Of a stretch of DNA of 64,000 bases, positions 18,354-28,000 are shown in pieces (the first letter of the stretch is position 1; each line of letters opens with the position of its first letter). The notes under the pieces are model-generated. The model was not told where the DNA came from and made no database searches. It saw nothing but the letters and a program-made list of their open reading frames with translations. A program made the position numbers and the translations under genes. The stretch is from Shouchella patagoniensis (lineage in GTDB: Bacteria; Bacillota; Bacilli; Bacillales; Bacillaceae_D), in contig NZ_KV917377.1 of the NCBI RefSeq assembly GCF_002019705.1, positions 3,257,639 through 3,321,638 on the forward strand. Direction: 5' to 3'.

Positions 18354-18388
18354 AAAAGCTGCCATCTCCATATTAGAGGGCAGCTTTT
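18354..18388. terminator. Bidirectional terminator
   Basis: AAAAGCTGCC pairs with GGCAGCTTTT, extended by TCT/AGA within the stem, and is followed by T-runs. It lies between the convergent YneR-like and cupin genes. Confidence 0.88.
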
Positions 18389-18391
18389 TCT

Positions 18392-18895
18392 TTACCAAAG
18401 AGACGGAAGTGGACCTCTTTCCCCGTATATTGGATCGCAGGATGGTTTTGGCACATCTTTAATCACTTGTAGATTCCGTTCCGACTCGATGGGATCACCT
18501 GTGCATAAATCATAGGCAACACCATCAGGATAAGCACCTATGACCGCAAAATTATCGCTACCATCAACGTATTTATGACCAAAACCAGCTGGGAGAATGA
18601 GTACGTCGCCACGCTCTACAAACACTTCTTCTCCCTGGACTCCACCTACATGTAGAGTGGCGTGACCAGCATCTACAACAAGCACTTCATGGGAGTTGCT
18701 ATGATAATGATGATAGTCAAATACACCACCACGCCATGTATTGCGCCAATGGTTGGCTGTTAAAACCGCTTCAATTTCATCGCCAATTTCAAAAACATTT
18801 TTATAGTGCAATAAGGAAAAAGAAGGATGATTGGGAATTTTCCCATCGTTGGCATACGAATACGTTTTGATGTCTATTTGCCCCTGGGACTTCAT
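18392..18895 (-). CDS. YjlB-like cupin protein
   Basis: The 167-residue protein is a single cupin. The first metal-binding block is FDYHHYHSNSHEVLVV and the second contains GDVLILPAGFGHKYV. The overall pattern, including GAYPDG and the C-terminal DPIYGERGPL, matches the YjlB group of Bacillus. Cupins of this type are small metal-binding enzymes or sugar- or metabolite-binding proteins, and no reaction is established for YjlB. The ribosome site GGAGG lies just before the start. Confidence 0.8.
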   Translation of the reverse strand: MKSQGQIDIKTYSYANDGKIPNHPSFSLLHYKNVFEIGDEIEAVLTANHWRNTWRGGVFDYHHYHSNSHEVLVVDAGHATLHVGGVQGEEVFVERGDVLILPAGFGHKYVDGSDNFAVIGAYPDGVAYDLCTGDPIESERNLQVIKDVPKPSCDPIYGERGPLPSLW

Positions 18896-18972
18896 TTATC
18901 TTCCTCCGTTCGTTTTTTTACTTCTATACCACTTTAAATAAAGGATAAAACGTGGACAGATACCGTTGACAA

Positions 18973-19299
18973 TTAATCAATATACTCGACATTTGAGATA
19001 ACAATCTCACGGTTCCTATAGACATACTCAACACGGTGAAACCCGCTGCCACCGTCTGTGTGAAAATCAAGAACATGAACGAAATTGGAGTCGTCTTCTC
19101 TTAATACCTCAACAATTTCCTGAATGTCTTCCTCCGTTACATTTTCGTTGTATTCAACTCCATCAGCACCTAAAAGCAAATGATCAAGTAATTCCACTGA
19201 TGATTTCTTCTTTTGTGCCTCGTTTATGTAGATAATGAGTATGAGTGAAGTGATTATTGCAGAATAGATGTAAGGATTGTTGTTTTTTTTCTTTGACAT
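18973..19299 (-). CDS. Small membrane-anchored hypothetical protein
   Basis: The 108-residue protein has a Lys/Asn-rich start, one N-terminal membrane helix (YIYSAIITSLILIIYI) and an acidic C-terminal part of about 80 residues ending in YRNREIVISNVEYID. I do not recognise a family. The ribosome site GGAGGGTGCC precedes ATG 19299. A convergent terminator lies beyond the next gene. Confidence 0.6.
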   Translation of the reverse strand: MSKKKNNNPYIYSAIITSLILIIYINEAQKKKSSVELLDHLLLGADGVEYNENVTEEDIQEIVEVLREDDSNFVHVLDFHTDGGSGFHRVEYVYRNREIVISNVEYID

Positions 19300-19375
19300 G
19301 GCACCCTCCAGCCGATAAGGCTCACACGTTATTTGGAAAAGACAACGTTTGCGATAGGTGCGCTACTTAGTCAAA

Positions 19376-19414
19376 AAACAAGAAGACCACTTATTCGAGT
19401 GGTTCTTCTTGTTT
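19376..19414. terminator. Terminator downstream of the GDPD gene
   Basis: ACCACT/AGTGGT and ACAAGAAG/CTTCTTGT stack into a 14-bp stem with one bulged T around a TATTCG loop. T-rich sequence follows on the right and A-rich sequence on the left. Confidence 0.8.
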
Positions 19415-19426
19415 ACGTCTTCCCTA

Positions 19427-22400
19427 TTACAACTCTACTAATTTCCTGGAAAGAGCGTCTAACTCATCAAAAAGGGTCAGAGAGATTTGATGTTGGTCAA
19501 CCTGTTTGCGAATTAGAGAACGGAATTGTTTAAGTTCTTGTCTATATCTCTTTGATCCGGTTTTTTCAAGAAAGAGGATGGTGGATGCTTGGAAAGACAG
19601 CAGAAGATATGATTTTGTATTTATGCTACGACGTGCGCGCCAGAGTGCTTCCAGCAAGAGCTTTGCAGATAACTGGTTTTCTTTAATGACAGTTAGTTGA
19701 ACCGGGTTTGAAAACATCCGCCATCTATCAGGGAGCAGAGCAGCACCATCGGAAGTCCTGTAATTAAATGGCTGATACTCATGATAAAGGTGAAACAATT
19801 GTGTCCCTGCGCTTTGTGCCGTAATACGAGTGGTAGTGATGGCGGCGACAGCATGATCTTCACCAAGCAAACGGAACCCTCCGGAAAGTGGTTTGTTTGT
19901 ATTAGGTCGATACTGAACCGTTGCTTCATAGTCATCTAAATGAATTGATTCTCCCTCAAATAAAACGAGGTGTGCTGGGACTTGATTGACTTGCAAGGGC
20001 ATCTGCTCATTCCATTGTGGGTAATCGCTATATATCATTGTAATGCCACGGCGCTTTTTACTCTGAATGCTTGCCCTTGAATTGGTTGTACCGCCTACAA
20101 GTGGAAGGCCGCGGTGTTTGGCAAAACGAATCAGCTCAGGTGTAAGCGCGTCGTCACCCGGCATAGTGAACATGCCACGGCGAATCATTTGCCGGGCTGT
20201 TTTTTCAGCATGCTGCAAAGCTGTCATTTCGTAAGGTCCAAGTCCTGATAAAATGTGCAGTGCACCGACCTCAGGGTTAAGAGCTTGGATGGCAGACATT
20301 ACAACTGGATTAAATCCACTTAAATAGACTTGTGCCGCAACATCGTATTGATCAATTAATTGAGCGACTTGTGCTTCTAACCCATTTGTTTTGATTTCTA
20401 GTGATAGAATCAATTCTTTCCCTTTAATATAGGCAAAAACTTCTTCAAGTGTTGGAATGGTTACATTAGGGTATTGAGCATAAATATCTTCCCATTCCGG
20501 ATTATCCGTTTTGTTTGCCGTTAACTGTTTTAGTTCGGCAACTGTCATATCCACAACATAGCCGCTGCCATCTGTTGTTCGATTAACCGTATAATCATGA
20601 ATAACAACGGGTACGCCATCTTTTGAAACCATAATATCAATTTCAACCGCTTCAATTCCTCGCTCATAAGCAAGCTCAATCGCGGGCATCGTGTTTTCGG
20701 GCGCAAGAGAATTGACGCCACGATGAGCGATGAGTAGTGGTTGTTGAATTAGGCTGTCTTTCGTTTGAAAAGCGTTCAGCGCTCGTGCAGCTGTTAGTGG
20801 ATAAGCTGTTTCAATTCCAGCTATCCCTGAAGCAATAAGTTGTTGGATAGCTAATTCATTTTCGGCGCCAGATGCCCAGATGGTGACCGCGCGATTGCGG
20901 AAGAAGCGAACTGTTTCGGCCGTTACAGCAGTAGCTGGAAGAATGGCAGTAAAGCATGTGCTCCTACGTACCGCACGAATAACATCTGCAAGCGAGTGGT
21001 TCTGTAAATAAGAAGATGTCACGCGTAAGGCGCCAGCATAGCCAGAATAAAGCGTCCGCATTGATTGAATGATTGATACCTGTGTGGAAATAATGACACA
21101 GTCATCTATTTGTTTTTGTTTTAACAAAGTATGAACGGCAGGGACGAGTGTGGCTTTATCTAATTCAATGAGAGGGAGTCGTTTATCTTTAATTTCATCT
21201 AGAGTATCTGAAAGCAGAGAATGTCTATTAATAGCGAGCAACTCGCCACGGTGTGAGTCTACTTTTATTAAAAAGGAAGCTGTGTTTTCAGGCAACGAAG
21301 CTGGCATACCAAAGGAACTATCAATTAATGTCGGTAGGGCAGCAAGTGTTGAAGCTGCTTCTTTTGTATCTAGTACAAATTCTTTTACCTCTGGAAATGG
21401 AATGAGCTCGGGCGCCCCATTTGGTCCAAAGAGCATTTTCTTAGGTGTAGGATTTGGTTGTTCAACAAAGTCTCGAGAAGGGTTCTTCGTATCAATTGCA
21501 CTAACCCGCTCAAGTGAATGGCCTTTAGCAGAAACGCCTGGATGAGCAGTGAGTCCATAGCAGAGTGCATTTTTAAAGAGCGCCGCATCAACGAGTTTTT
21601 TGTCAGCATCAAGCAAGATGATTGCATCGCCACCGTTTGCCATTTGAAAGCTACCACAGCCCCAACTGCAATTAGGAATAAGCTTTGGCACATTGTCCAT
21701 TGTGGCTTCCATTTCATAGTCAGGTGTGACTCCATATAACGTCTTAACCGCTCGTGCATTGCGAGCAATTAAAGCCGGGGTATAAGGTGGAAGCACAGCG
21801 CCTTGAGGAAACTGGTACATCGCTTTATTCGCAACACCATTTTCTTCAACTTTGTTGCCGAAATAGTAGCCACTCAAATCAATTGCTTGCCCTGTGATAT
21901 TGGAGATTTCTACGTATTCGTTTGTTCCTTCATCAAAATAAGGTGTATAGAGAAACTCTGTAATTAAAAGTGATTGGCTTGGTGGTGTTTCAATTCGTCT
22001 GATGGGACGCCTAACTGGAGCCGCCTGAAAAGCGGCAGTTAAATTGGATGAGAGCGAGATACGTTGAATGCTATGACCGTTACCATCAGCTCGTGCTGTG
22101 GAGCCACGATAAACAATTTCCCTATACGTTAGGTTTTGTAAATAAGGCACAAAATCAACGACACGGTAGTAACGGTCCATCAATAATAATTTATCGCCCC
22201 CATTACCAAGCCGAATCGTCCCTGTAGACCAATTGGCATCAATCAATGTCGGCACGTCCGGATCATTGTAAAGGCGGTCTTTACCAAACCATGGGAATTC
22301 AAAATCAGGAATTGCGCCATATACAGCTTTGAAGATTAAACCAGATTGGCACAGAAATAGTTCTTGGCCTGGTTCAATTATTGTTCCTTCTGGGAATTTT

Positions 22401-23125
22401 GCCATTCCTTCTCCTTCCCCTTGAAAAATGCCATCACCGATCATAAAACCACTTAAATCAATTGGTGCGTGATCGTAGTTTTTAATCGAAATAAACTCTT
22501 TGCCATCATCCGCCGCTGGTGCATCGTACATAAATTGGGAGATTCGAACGTTTGAAATTGGTTCTGATAAGGGGGACGAAGAAGTGGCTTGTTCATCAAA
22601 AATGACACCAGGTGTAGCTGGACCCATCGAAAGAAACACAGACTGTTCCACACCCCCGGGGGAAGGTAAGCCAAAATGAACACCAAATCCAGCGGAAATA
22701 TCAGTACCACGGTAACTAGCTTGGACTAATTCAATACCTGATTCGTTATCCACGATGACAATACCGCGTGCTTCGCTATTTGAAAAGGCAGGGATATTCC
22801 CTGTTACCTCACTAATTTGACCTGGTACAAGGGTACTCATATGTCTTCGGTTAAATTCATCAAGCGTGCGCTGGGCTGAGTTTAGCCAAAACACATACGC
22901 TTGTTTAGGGCGTATTTGTACAGTATTTAATTCAAATGGTCGGTCCGCTCGAGTATCATCTGGATAGCGAAATAGCAAATGAACCTGTGCATCAGAGCCT
23001 AGAGTTCCAACGGATACGGTCTGATTCGATCGGTTATAAATCTCAAAGAATTCATAATCATCGGCTCCGGTATTATCCGGATGAATTTCTGTAATAAGAA
23101 GTGAATGGTGGCTAAGCTACTTCAT
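19427..23125 (-). pseudogene. Large lamin-tail / glycerophosphodiester phosphodiesterase protein with amber at codon 3
   Basis: ATG 23125 has an excellent ribosome site (AAAGGAGGA, 5-6 nt spacing), but codon 3 is TAG (23117-23119). The same frame then reads on without interruption for about 1,229 codons, starting LSHHSLLITEIHPDNTGADD, a lamin-tail-domain beginning. The next usable start is a weak TTG at 22978. Several lamin-tail domains follow (SQFMYDAPAADDGKEFISIKNY; ITEFLYTPYFDEGTNEYVEI). Next come a degenerate GDPD-like half and a complete GDPD domain (LIAHRGVNSLAPENT, EIDIMVSKDGVPVVIHD, LSLEIKT), then a 150-residue tail. GDPDs cleave glycerophosphodiesters such as teichoic-acid fragments. 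There is no signal peptide. Expression depends on readthrough, reinitiation or a sequence error. Confidence 0.75.
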
Positions 23126-23277
23126 AAAAATCCTCCTTTAGATTACGAGTACCATGCCAATATATTCATGACCATCTTCTTTTGTAAGCCTTTTCTTATA
23201 CGTGCGAACAAAAAGCCGCTTTTGACTGTGGACAAGAAGCCTACCACAGGATTAGAACGATGACGAAAGTATAAAAA

Positions 23278-23313
23278 ACAAAAGGATTGAGCAGTTTAGC
23301 TCAATCCTTTTGT
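23278..23313. terminator. Terminator downstream of the VOC gene
   Basis: A perfect 15-bp stem (ACAAAAGGATTGAGC and its complement) around a 6-nt loop. Its A-rich left flank gives the U-tract for the minus-strand gene. Confidence 0.9.
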
Positions 23314-23325
23314 ATGGATAGTTAC

Positions 23326-23706
23326 TTAATCGGTCATAAATTCGAGTGTATTGCCGTCGGGATCCGTGCAAAAAATTTGTTGAAAACCGCTTGTACTATT
23401 TTTCTTTTCAATAAATGGTACGCCTTGTTGTTCTAGGAAATCGATCGTTTCTTTATAGCTGTTGACACGAAAAGCAACATGTTCATTTCTTGAATTTATT
23501 TGATTACTTTTTTGATGCAAGACAGCCCCAGAACTTGCTTCAATGAGGTGAAGTTGTTGTGTCCCGATGGCGTACCAGGCACCTTTGAAAGTAAAGGGAG
23601 GGCGATCCAACTCGGGCAACTGAAGTTTATTGCTATAAAATGCCTTTGCTTTTTTAATGTCTTTTACGACAAGACTGACGTGGTGTATTTCTAATGCATG
23701 TAACAT
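23326..23706 (-). CDS. VOC-family (glyoxalase-fold) protein
   Basis: The 126-residue protein shows the paired beta-alpha-beta-beta-beta pattern of the vicinal oxygen chelate fold: EIHHVSLVVKDIKKAKAFYSNKL at the start, LHLIEA, NEHVAFRV and the terminal DPDGNTLEFM. Metal ligands would be the first His, the Glu of LHLIEA, the His of NEHVAF and the last Glu. Members include glyoxalases, dioxygenases and thiol-transfer resistance proteins. The reaction cannot be told from sequence. It is monocistronic, with its own terminator. Confidence 0.85.
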   Translation of the reverse strand: MLHALEIHHVSLVVKDIKKAKAFYSNKLQLPELDRPPFTFKGAWYAIGTQQLHLIEASSGAVLHQKSNQINSRNEHVAFRVNSYKETIDFLEQQGVPFIEKKNSTSGFQQIFCTDPDGNTLEFMTD

Positions 23707-24461
23707 GATGATTTCCTTTCTTTGTTTGCTTAATAGTGTGTGTTACTTCAATGGGTCGGATTAGAAAAAGAGATTTTCATCCGTTCGGCCTCTTATTAGA
23801 AACGGCAAAACAGAAGTGATCGAGTGCATACTTTTTCGATGAAACGGATGCATAGAACTTCTAATGTCGTAGCGTCTAGTGTACTCTGGATGATCGAGAT
23901 CTGCTCCAACCGTGGATAATGTGTATAAGCTTAATAGAGCTGTATTTTTAGGAGTGAGATAGTTGCAGGACCGTATCGTCATTTTTCTGATCCTTCCTAT
24001 TTGTTTTTTGTTTCATCATTTCGGTAACCGTGAAAGAGCATAGGAAAGCAAAATCTACTTTAAAATGGAAGACTCGCATCTCGAAAGTTGTGTAAGAGAG
24101 TTCGTCATGTTCATTGATGGGATGCTAGAATAAAGGTAGCTGAACGCAGTAGTATATGGAAAACCTCGTTGATGAAGAAATCATATAGGTTTGGCGAGAA
24201 GATGTACAGTGAAGCGTTTTAACAAGTAAAGAAAGGCAGAACGGTTAAAAAAGAAGAAATGATAGAATAATCTATTAATTTTTAACGGTACTCGTATGGT
24301 ACCATACCACTTTTTAAAGGTCAACTAGCTTCTGTTTCTTACCATCATGAAAAACAACATGTTGACTAGGTTTTACAATAAAGGTGAGGAGCACGCTTCA
24401 TTTGATAGAATGGTTTTTAAAAGCGTAAAAAAATAGGAAGTTAAAAAGGAGAGTCTGTTGT
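23707..24461. other. 755-bp gap without a convincing gene
   Basis: No open frame of credible length or family was found on either strand. One 26-codon frame at 23963-24043 (TTG start, AGGAG 8 nt upstream, hydrophobic IVIFLILPICFLFHHF) could be a small membrane peptide, but the support is weak. The rest looks like decayed intergenic sequence. Confidence 0.4.
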
Positions 24462-24926
24462 ATGGATATTCGGAAGGCGAAGCAAGAAGACGTGAGGGAG
24501 ATTGTCCGTTTGTTAGCGGACGATGAACTAGGTTCTAAGCGTGAAAGAAATGAAGACCCATTACCAGAGACATATTTGGAAGCGTTTAAACAGATTGAGG
24601 CTCAAAGAGGCAACGACATACTACTAGGGATCGAAGACAAAGAGATAATCGGGTGTCTCCAACTAACTATTATTCCAGGTTTGTCGAGGCAAGGAATGAA
24701 ACGAGCACAAATTGAAGGAGTGCGCGTGAAGCAAAACGTTCGAGGTAAGAAGGTTGGAGAAGCTTTGCTTAAGGAAGCGATTGCGCATGCAAAGTTGGAG
24801 GGATGTGGACTGGTTCAATTAACGACAGATAAACAACGCATTGATGCGCATCGCTTTTATGAACGGTTAGGTTTTTTGGCTAGCCATGAAGGGATGAAAT
24901 TGTCTTTGGAAGGGATTAAAGAATAA
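24462..24926 (+). CDS. GNAT-family N-acetyltransferase
   Basis: The 154-residue protein has the GNAT layout: an N-terminal MDIRKAKQEDVREIVRLL strand-helix, the acetyl-CoA-binding motif A around EGVRVKQNVRGKKVGEALLKEA (pyrophosphate loop VRGKKVG), and the C-terminal AHRFYERLGF. It transfers an acetyl group from acetyl-CoA to an amine. The substrate is unknown. The ribosome site AAAAAGGAGAG precedes ATG 24462. It has no obvious operon partner. Confidence 0.88.
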   Translation: MDIRKAKQEDVREIVRLLADDELGSKRERNEDPLPETYLEAFKQIEAQRGNDILLGIEDKEIIGCLQLTIIPGLSRQGMKRAQIEGVRVKQNVRGKKVGEALLKEAIAHAKLEGCGLVQLTTDKQRIDAHRFYERLGFLASHEGMKLSLEGIKE

Positions 24927-25035
24927 GGCGGACAAAGGGAGAAGCTATCAAGGCAGTTAGGTACACTACAATGATCAACAACGCAAGATTCCGAAAATTT
25001 ACTTATAAAGAACAGTTAGAGAAGGGGCGGTTCCT

Positions 25036-25466
25036 ATAGGTGCACTATTCGTTGTTGTGGGGCTTTACATCATTATTAGTCTCGTAGTCATTGCCGTTGA
25101 TTTTTTAGAAATAGGTATCAAGATTTCATTGCTTTATTTTCTAGTATTGCTTTTATCGCTTTATTGATCGGTGGTGTTCAATTAAGTATGAATCAAAAAC
25201 AGAAAAAAATAGAAACACAGGAAGAAGTAGCGGCAACGAAAGATAAAGACCAGTTTATGTTTAGAATGAACGTAGAAGAGAAATTTTCGTATATCATAAT
25301 TGCCTTTATTTTCGGAGGTTGGTTTTTAGCATCATTCACTACACAAGCTAATACACTAGAGGCGTATAAAATTGTTGAATGGAACATTTTTATGCTTGTA
25401 TCTATTTTGGTTATATACATCTTTTTGTTTGTTTATTTTATGAAATTTAGTCGAATGCAAGAATAA
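25036..25466 (+). pseudogene. Small membrane protein disrupted by a frameshift
   Basis: An intact frame from 25164 (TTG) encodes a protein with a late membrane helix (FSYIIIAFIFGGWFLASF...IFMLVSILVIYIFLFVYFM). Upstream, one frame reads GALFVVVGLYIIISLVVIAVD up to the T-run at 25101-25106. Adding one T there would continue it as FFRNRYQDFIALFSSIAFIALLIGGVQL into the downstream frame. The likely original start position at 25036 reads ATA behind AAGGGG, rather than ATG. This looks like a four-helix small membrane protein broken by a 1-nt deletion, and perhaps a lost start. The function is unknown. Confidence 0.45.
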
Positions 25467-25511
25467 TTCTTGTGTTCTTTTTTTATATAGATAGAAGAAA
25501 ATAAGTATTTC

Positions 25512-25573
25512 ATTAGTCAATTTAAATAAACATATAAAATCGAGTTGACTAATAGGGATTAATTGAATAAAGT
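25512..25573 (+). promoter_or_regulatory. Promoter and inverted-repeat operator of the cystine importer
   Basis: The -35 TTGACT (25545-25550) and -10 TAAAGT (25568-25573) are 17 bp apart. ATTAGTCAA at 25512-25520 is the exact reverse complement of TTGACTAAT at 25545-25553, so one arm of a 9-bp inverted repeat overlaps the -35. A regulator bound to both arms could loop or block the promoter. Confidence 0.5.
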
Positions 25574-25641
25574 AGGTGATGAACTTTTAAATAAGAAATC
25601 AATCATGTTTATAAAAAGATTGACCCGAGGAGGAAATTAAG

Positions 25642-27039
25642 GTGGAGTTATGGTTAACAATTGCTGTTATTGCTTCTGTCATCGTCGTAGCGGCGATTTT
25701 ATTTTGGATGCAGCGTAAGCACTTGTCGTTTTCGGTTCGTGTTTTAACAGCGCTTGGAGCCGGGGTTGCTTTAGGTTTTATCCTGCAATTTTTCTTTGAC
25801 CCTGAATCAAGTGTTATTGTAAATGCGATGGAATGGGTCGGTATTATGGGGACTGGCTACGTTCGATTATTGCAAATGATTATGATGCCGCTAGTTTTTA
25901 TTGCAATTTTAACTGCATTTACACGTATTAAAGCAGCGAAAGATGTTGGCAAGATCAGTGGTTTGGTTATCGGAATGCTGATTGTAACAACGATTGTCGC
26001 TGGCGTAGTTGGTTTAACTTCGGCATCGGTCTTTAATTTAAGTGCAGATGACATTCAAGTCGGTTCGGCGGAAGAAGAACGAGGCGCATCAATGGAAGAA
26101 CGCTACGCAAACATTGAAGCAGACTCACTTCCACAACAAATTGTGCAATTGATTCCAACGAATCCATTCCAAGACCTGACAGGTGCACGGTCAACGTCCA
26201 CACTAGGTGTGGTTATCTTTGCGGCATTCTTAGGCGTAGCCTACTTAGGTGTTCGTCGAAAAGAAACAGAAGCGGCAGAGATGTTTGAAAAAATTACTGG
26301 CGCGATTTTTTCCGTCATCATGCGGGTTGTTACATTAATCTTACGGCTTACGCCATATGGTGTGCTTGCTATCATGACTTCGACTGTTGCGACGAGTGAC
26401 TTAGGAGCGGTCACCACGCTTGGCACATTTGTGATTGCTTCCTATGTAGCATTAGGTGTTGTGTTTCTCATTCACTTGCTCATCTTGCTATTTATGGGAC
26501 TAAGCCCTGTACAGTATTTGAAAAAAGCATTTCCGGTGTTGGCGTTTGCTTTTACATCCCGTACGAGTGCAGCGGCATTACCAATGAATATCCAAACCCA
26601 GAAAAAGCTCGGTGTCCCAGAAGGAACAGCGAACTTTGCGGGCTCATTTGGGCTTTCAATTGGGCAAAACGGGTGCGCGGGTGTATATCCGGCAATGCTT
26701 GCCTTTATGATCGCACCAACAGTTGGTCAAAACCCGCTTGAGCCAGGCTTTATTGCGATGCTTCTCGCTGTAATTGCTATTAGTTCATTTGGAGTAGCTG
26801 GAGTTGGAGGCGGAGCAACATTTGCAGCGATTCTCGTGCTATCAGCAATGGACCTTCCAATCGCACTTGCAGGACTACTTATTTCGATTGAGCCATTGAT
26901 TGATATGGGTAGAACAGCAGTGAATGTATCAGGAAGTATGGTAGCAGGTATTTTCACTTCGAAAGTGAAAAAAGATTTGAACCATGACGACTATCGCAAT
27001 GACGAATTACGAATAGACGGAATGGAATCAAATAGCTAA
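25642..27039 (+). CDS. tcyP: L-cystine uptake protein TcyP-like (DAACS symporter)
   Basis: The GTG start at 25642 is preceded by GAGGAGGAAATTAAG. The 465-residue membrane protein belongs to the dicarboxylate/amino acid:cation symporter family. It shows the N-terminal MQRKHLSFSVRVLTALGAGVALG, GSGYVRLLQM-like block, LIPTNPFQDLTG, and the transport core FTSRTSAAALPMNIQTQ...FGLSIGQNGCAGVYPAMLA. The NGCAGVYPAMLA stretch is as in the TcyP cystine branch rather than GltP. It should import cystine with cations. A promoter with an inverted-repeat operator lies upstream and a terminator follows. Confidence 0.88.
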   Translation: MELWLTIAVIASVIVVAAILFWMQRKHLSFSVRVLTALGAGVALGFILQFFFDPESSVIVNAMEWVGIMGTGYVRLLQMIMMPLVFIAILTAFTRIKAAKDVGKISGLVIGMLIVTTIVAGVVGLTSASVFNLSADDIQVGSAEEERGASMEERYANIEADSLPQQIVQLIPTNPFQDLTGARSTSTLGVVIFAAFLGVAYLGVRRKETEAAEMFEKITGAIFSVIMRVVTLILRLTPYGVLAIMTSTVATSDLGAVTTLGTFVIASYVALGVVFLIHLLILLFMGLSPVQYLKKAFPVLAFAFTSRTSAAALPMNIQTQKKLGVPEGTANFAGSFGLSIGQNGCAGVYPAMLAFMIAPTVGQNPLEPGFIAMLLAVIAISSFGVAGVGGGATFAAILVLSAMDLPIALAGLLISIEPLIDMGRTAVNVSGSMVAGIFTSKVKKDLNHDDYRNDELRIDGMESNS

Positions 27040-27053
27040 CAGAGATAATGGTG

Positions 27054-27087
27054 AAAAGCTGGGATATCTATCCCGGCTTTTCTTTTT
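27054..27087 (+). terminator. Terminator after tcyP
   Basis: AAAAGCTGGGA pairs with TCCCGGCTTTT (one G-T pair) around a 6-nt loop and is followed by CTTTTT. Confidence 0.9.
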
Positions 27088-27307
27088 GTTGTATGGCCGT
27101 TTGTTTAGAATGTGAAATTAGTTTGACTGATAGGAAAAACCTCACGCATACACTTTCTAAATGTCTTCTTTTGCTAGGATGATGGTCATGTTTTTTTGTC
27201 AGTAGTAGACGATGGGAAAACCTTCCTATAAACTGGAAAAAGAGATAATGGTCGAATATTTTGTGAAAGTAAATACCTGTAAATGAACGGAAGTAGGGGG
27301 ATCGATA

Positions 27308-27697
27308 ATGACTGATATGACGCAACTATTCCGGTTGCAAAATGAAATAAGTGCATTTGTATTACAGTTGGGAAATGCAGAAGAAAAAATCGAACGGTTA
27401 GAATCAGCAAAGAAATCGTTAAGCTCTGAACAAGAAATGCTGCATGATCATAAGGCGAAGATAAAAGAGCCTGAACTAGACGGTGATAATTGGAGTGGGA
27501 ATGAAGCATCTGACCATGAAGAAATCCGTAGTGATATGTATACGGCATATACCGATTCTCGAGATAAAGTCGAACAAATGTTAAGTTCGATTGAAACAGA
27601 AATTAGCAATCTTCGTGGTGAGGCAAACCGGTGTTCAGCGTCGATTGCATCAAAGGAATCGTCGTTGCAATTACTACGTAATCGTATAATCACCTAA
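27308..27697 (+). CDS. DUF5082/YwqH-like LXG-operon helper protein
   Basis: The 129-residue protein is almost entirely helical and heptad-rich (LQLGNAEEKIERLESAKKSL..., VEQMLSSIETEISNLRGEANRCSASIASKESSLQLLRNRI). Size, position and sequence match the first small protein of Bacillus ywqH-ywqI-ywqJ type operons. Such helical partners bind the LXG domain and help deliver the toxin to the type VII secretion system. The start ATG follows GTAGGGGG. It is 19 bp upstream of the YwqI-like gene. Confidence 0.8.
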   Translation: MTDMTQLFRLQNEISAFVLQLGNAEEKIERLESAKKSLSSEQEMLHDHKAKIKEPELDGDNWSGNEASDHEEIRSDMYTAYTDSRDKVEQMLSSIETEISNLRGEANRCSASIASKESSLQLLRNRIIT

Positions 27698-27716
27698 ATG
27701 GAGAGGAGAGTAGCTC

Positions 27717-27980
27717 ATGCCGGAAATTAAAGTAAATGAAGACGAAGCACTAAGCGCATTAAGTGACGCAGGTGAAAAAGCAGGTTTTGCCGTCGCTGAC
27801 AGCGAACCAGCGATTGAGACTTCATCAATGGCGTTCCTGACAAAACTAACGTCGTTCGAAACAGAATATGCAAATCAGCTGAAAGCGTATTTAGATGTCC
27901 TAAAAGGGGTGCAACAAGAAAGCGAAGAGCTCGTTAAAACATATGGAGAAGTAGATAAAACGCTCGCAAGTCATAGGTAA
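27717..27980 (+). CDS. YwqI/YxiC-like (DUF5344) WXG100-sized protein
   Basis: The 87-residue protein has two predicted helices and begins PEIKVNEDEALSALSDAG, as in the YwqI/YxiC family. The second half (ETEYANQLKAYLDVLKGVQQESEELVKTYGEVDKTLA) has the spacing of a WXG100-type helix pair. It should act with the upstream helper to chaperone the LXG toxin for ESX/type VII export. The ribosome site GGAGAGGAG lies just before the start. Confidence 0.82.
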   Translation: MPEIKVNEDEALSALSDAGEKAGFAVADSEPAIETSSMAFLTKLTSFETEYANQLKAYLDVLKGVQQESEELVKTYGEVDKTLASHR

Positions 27981-28000
27981 GACGGAGAGGATGCGAATGG

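Noticed and set aside
19333..19533. 66-codon plus-strand frame over the GDPD gene terminator
   Set aside because: It spans a hairpin and the end of a real minus-strand gene and lacks a start signal.
23761..23982. 73-codon minus-strand frame in the long gap
   Set aside because: No credible ribosome site, composition unlike the neighbouring proteins, no family resemblance.
27121..27300. TTGACT at 27123 as promoter of the LXG operon
   Set aside because: No convincing -10 at the proper distance; the match is too weak to list.
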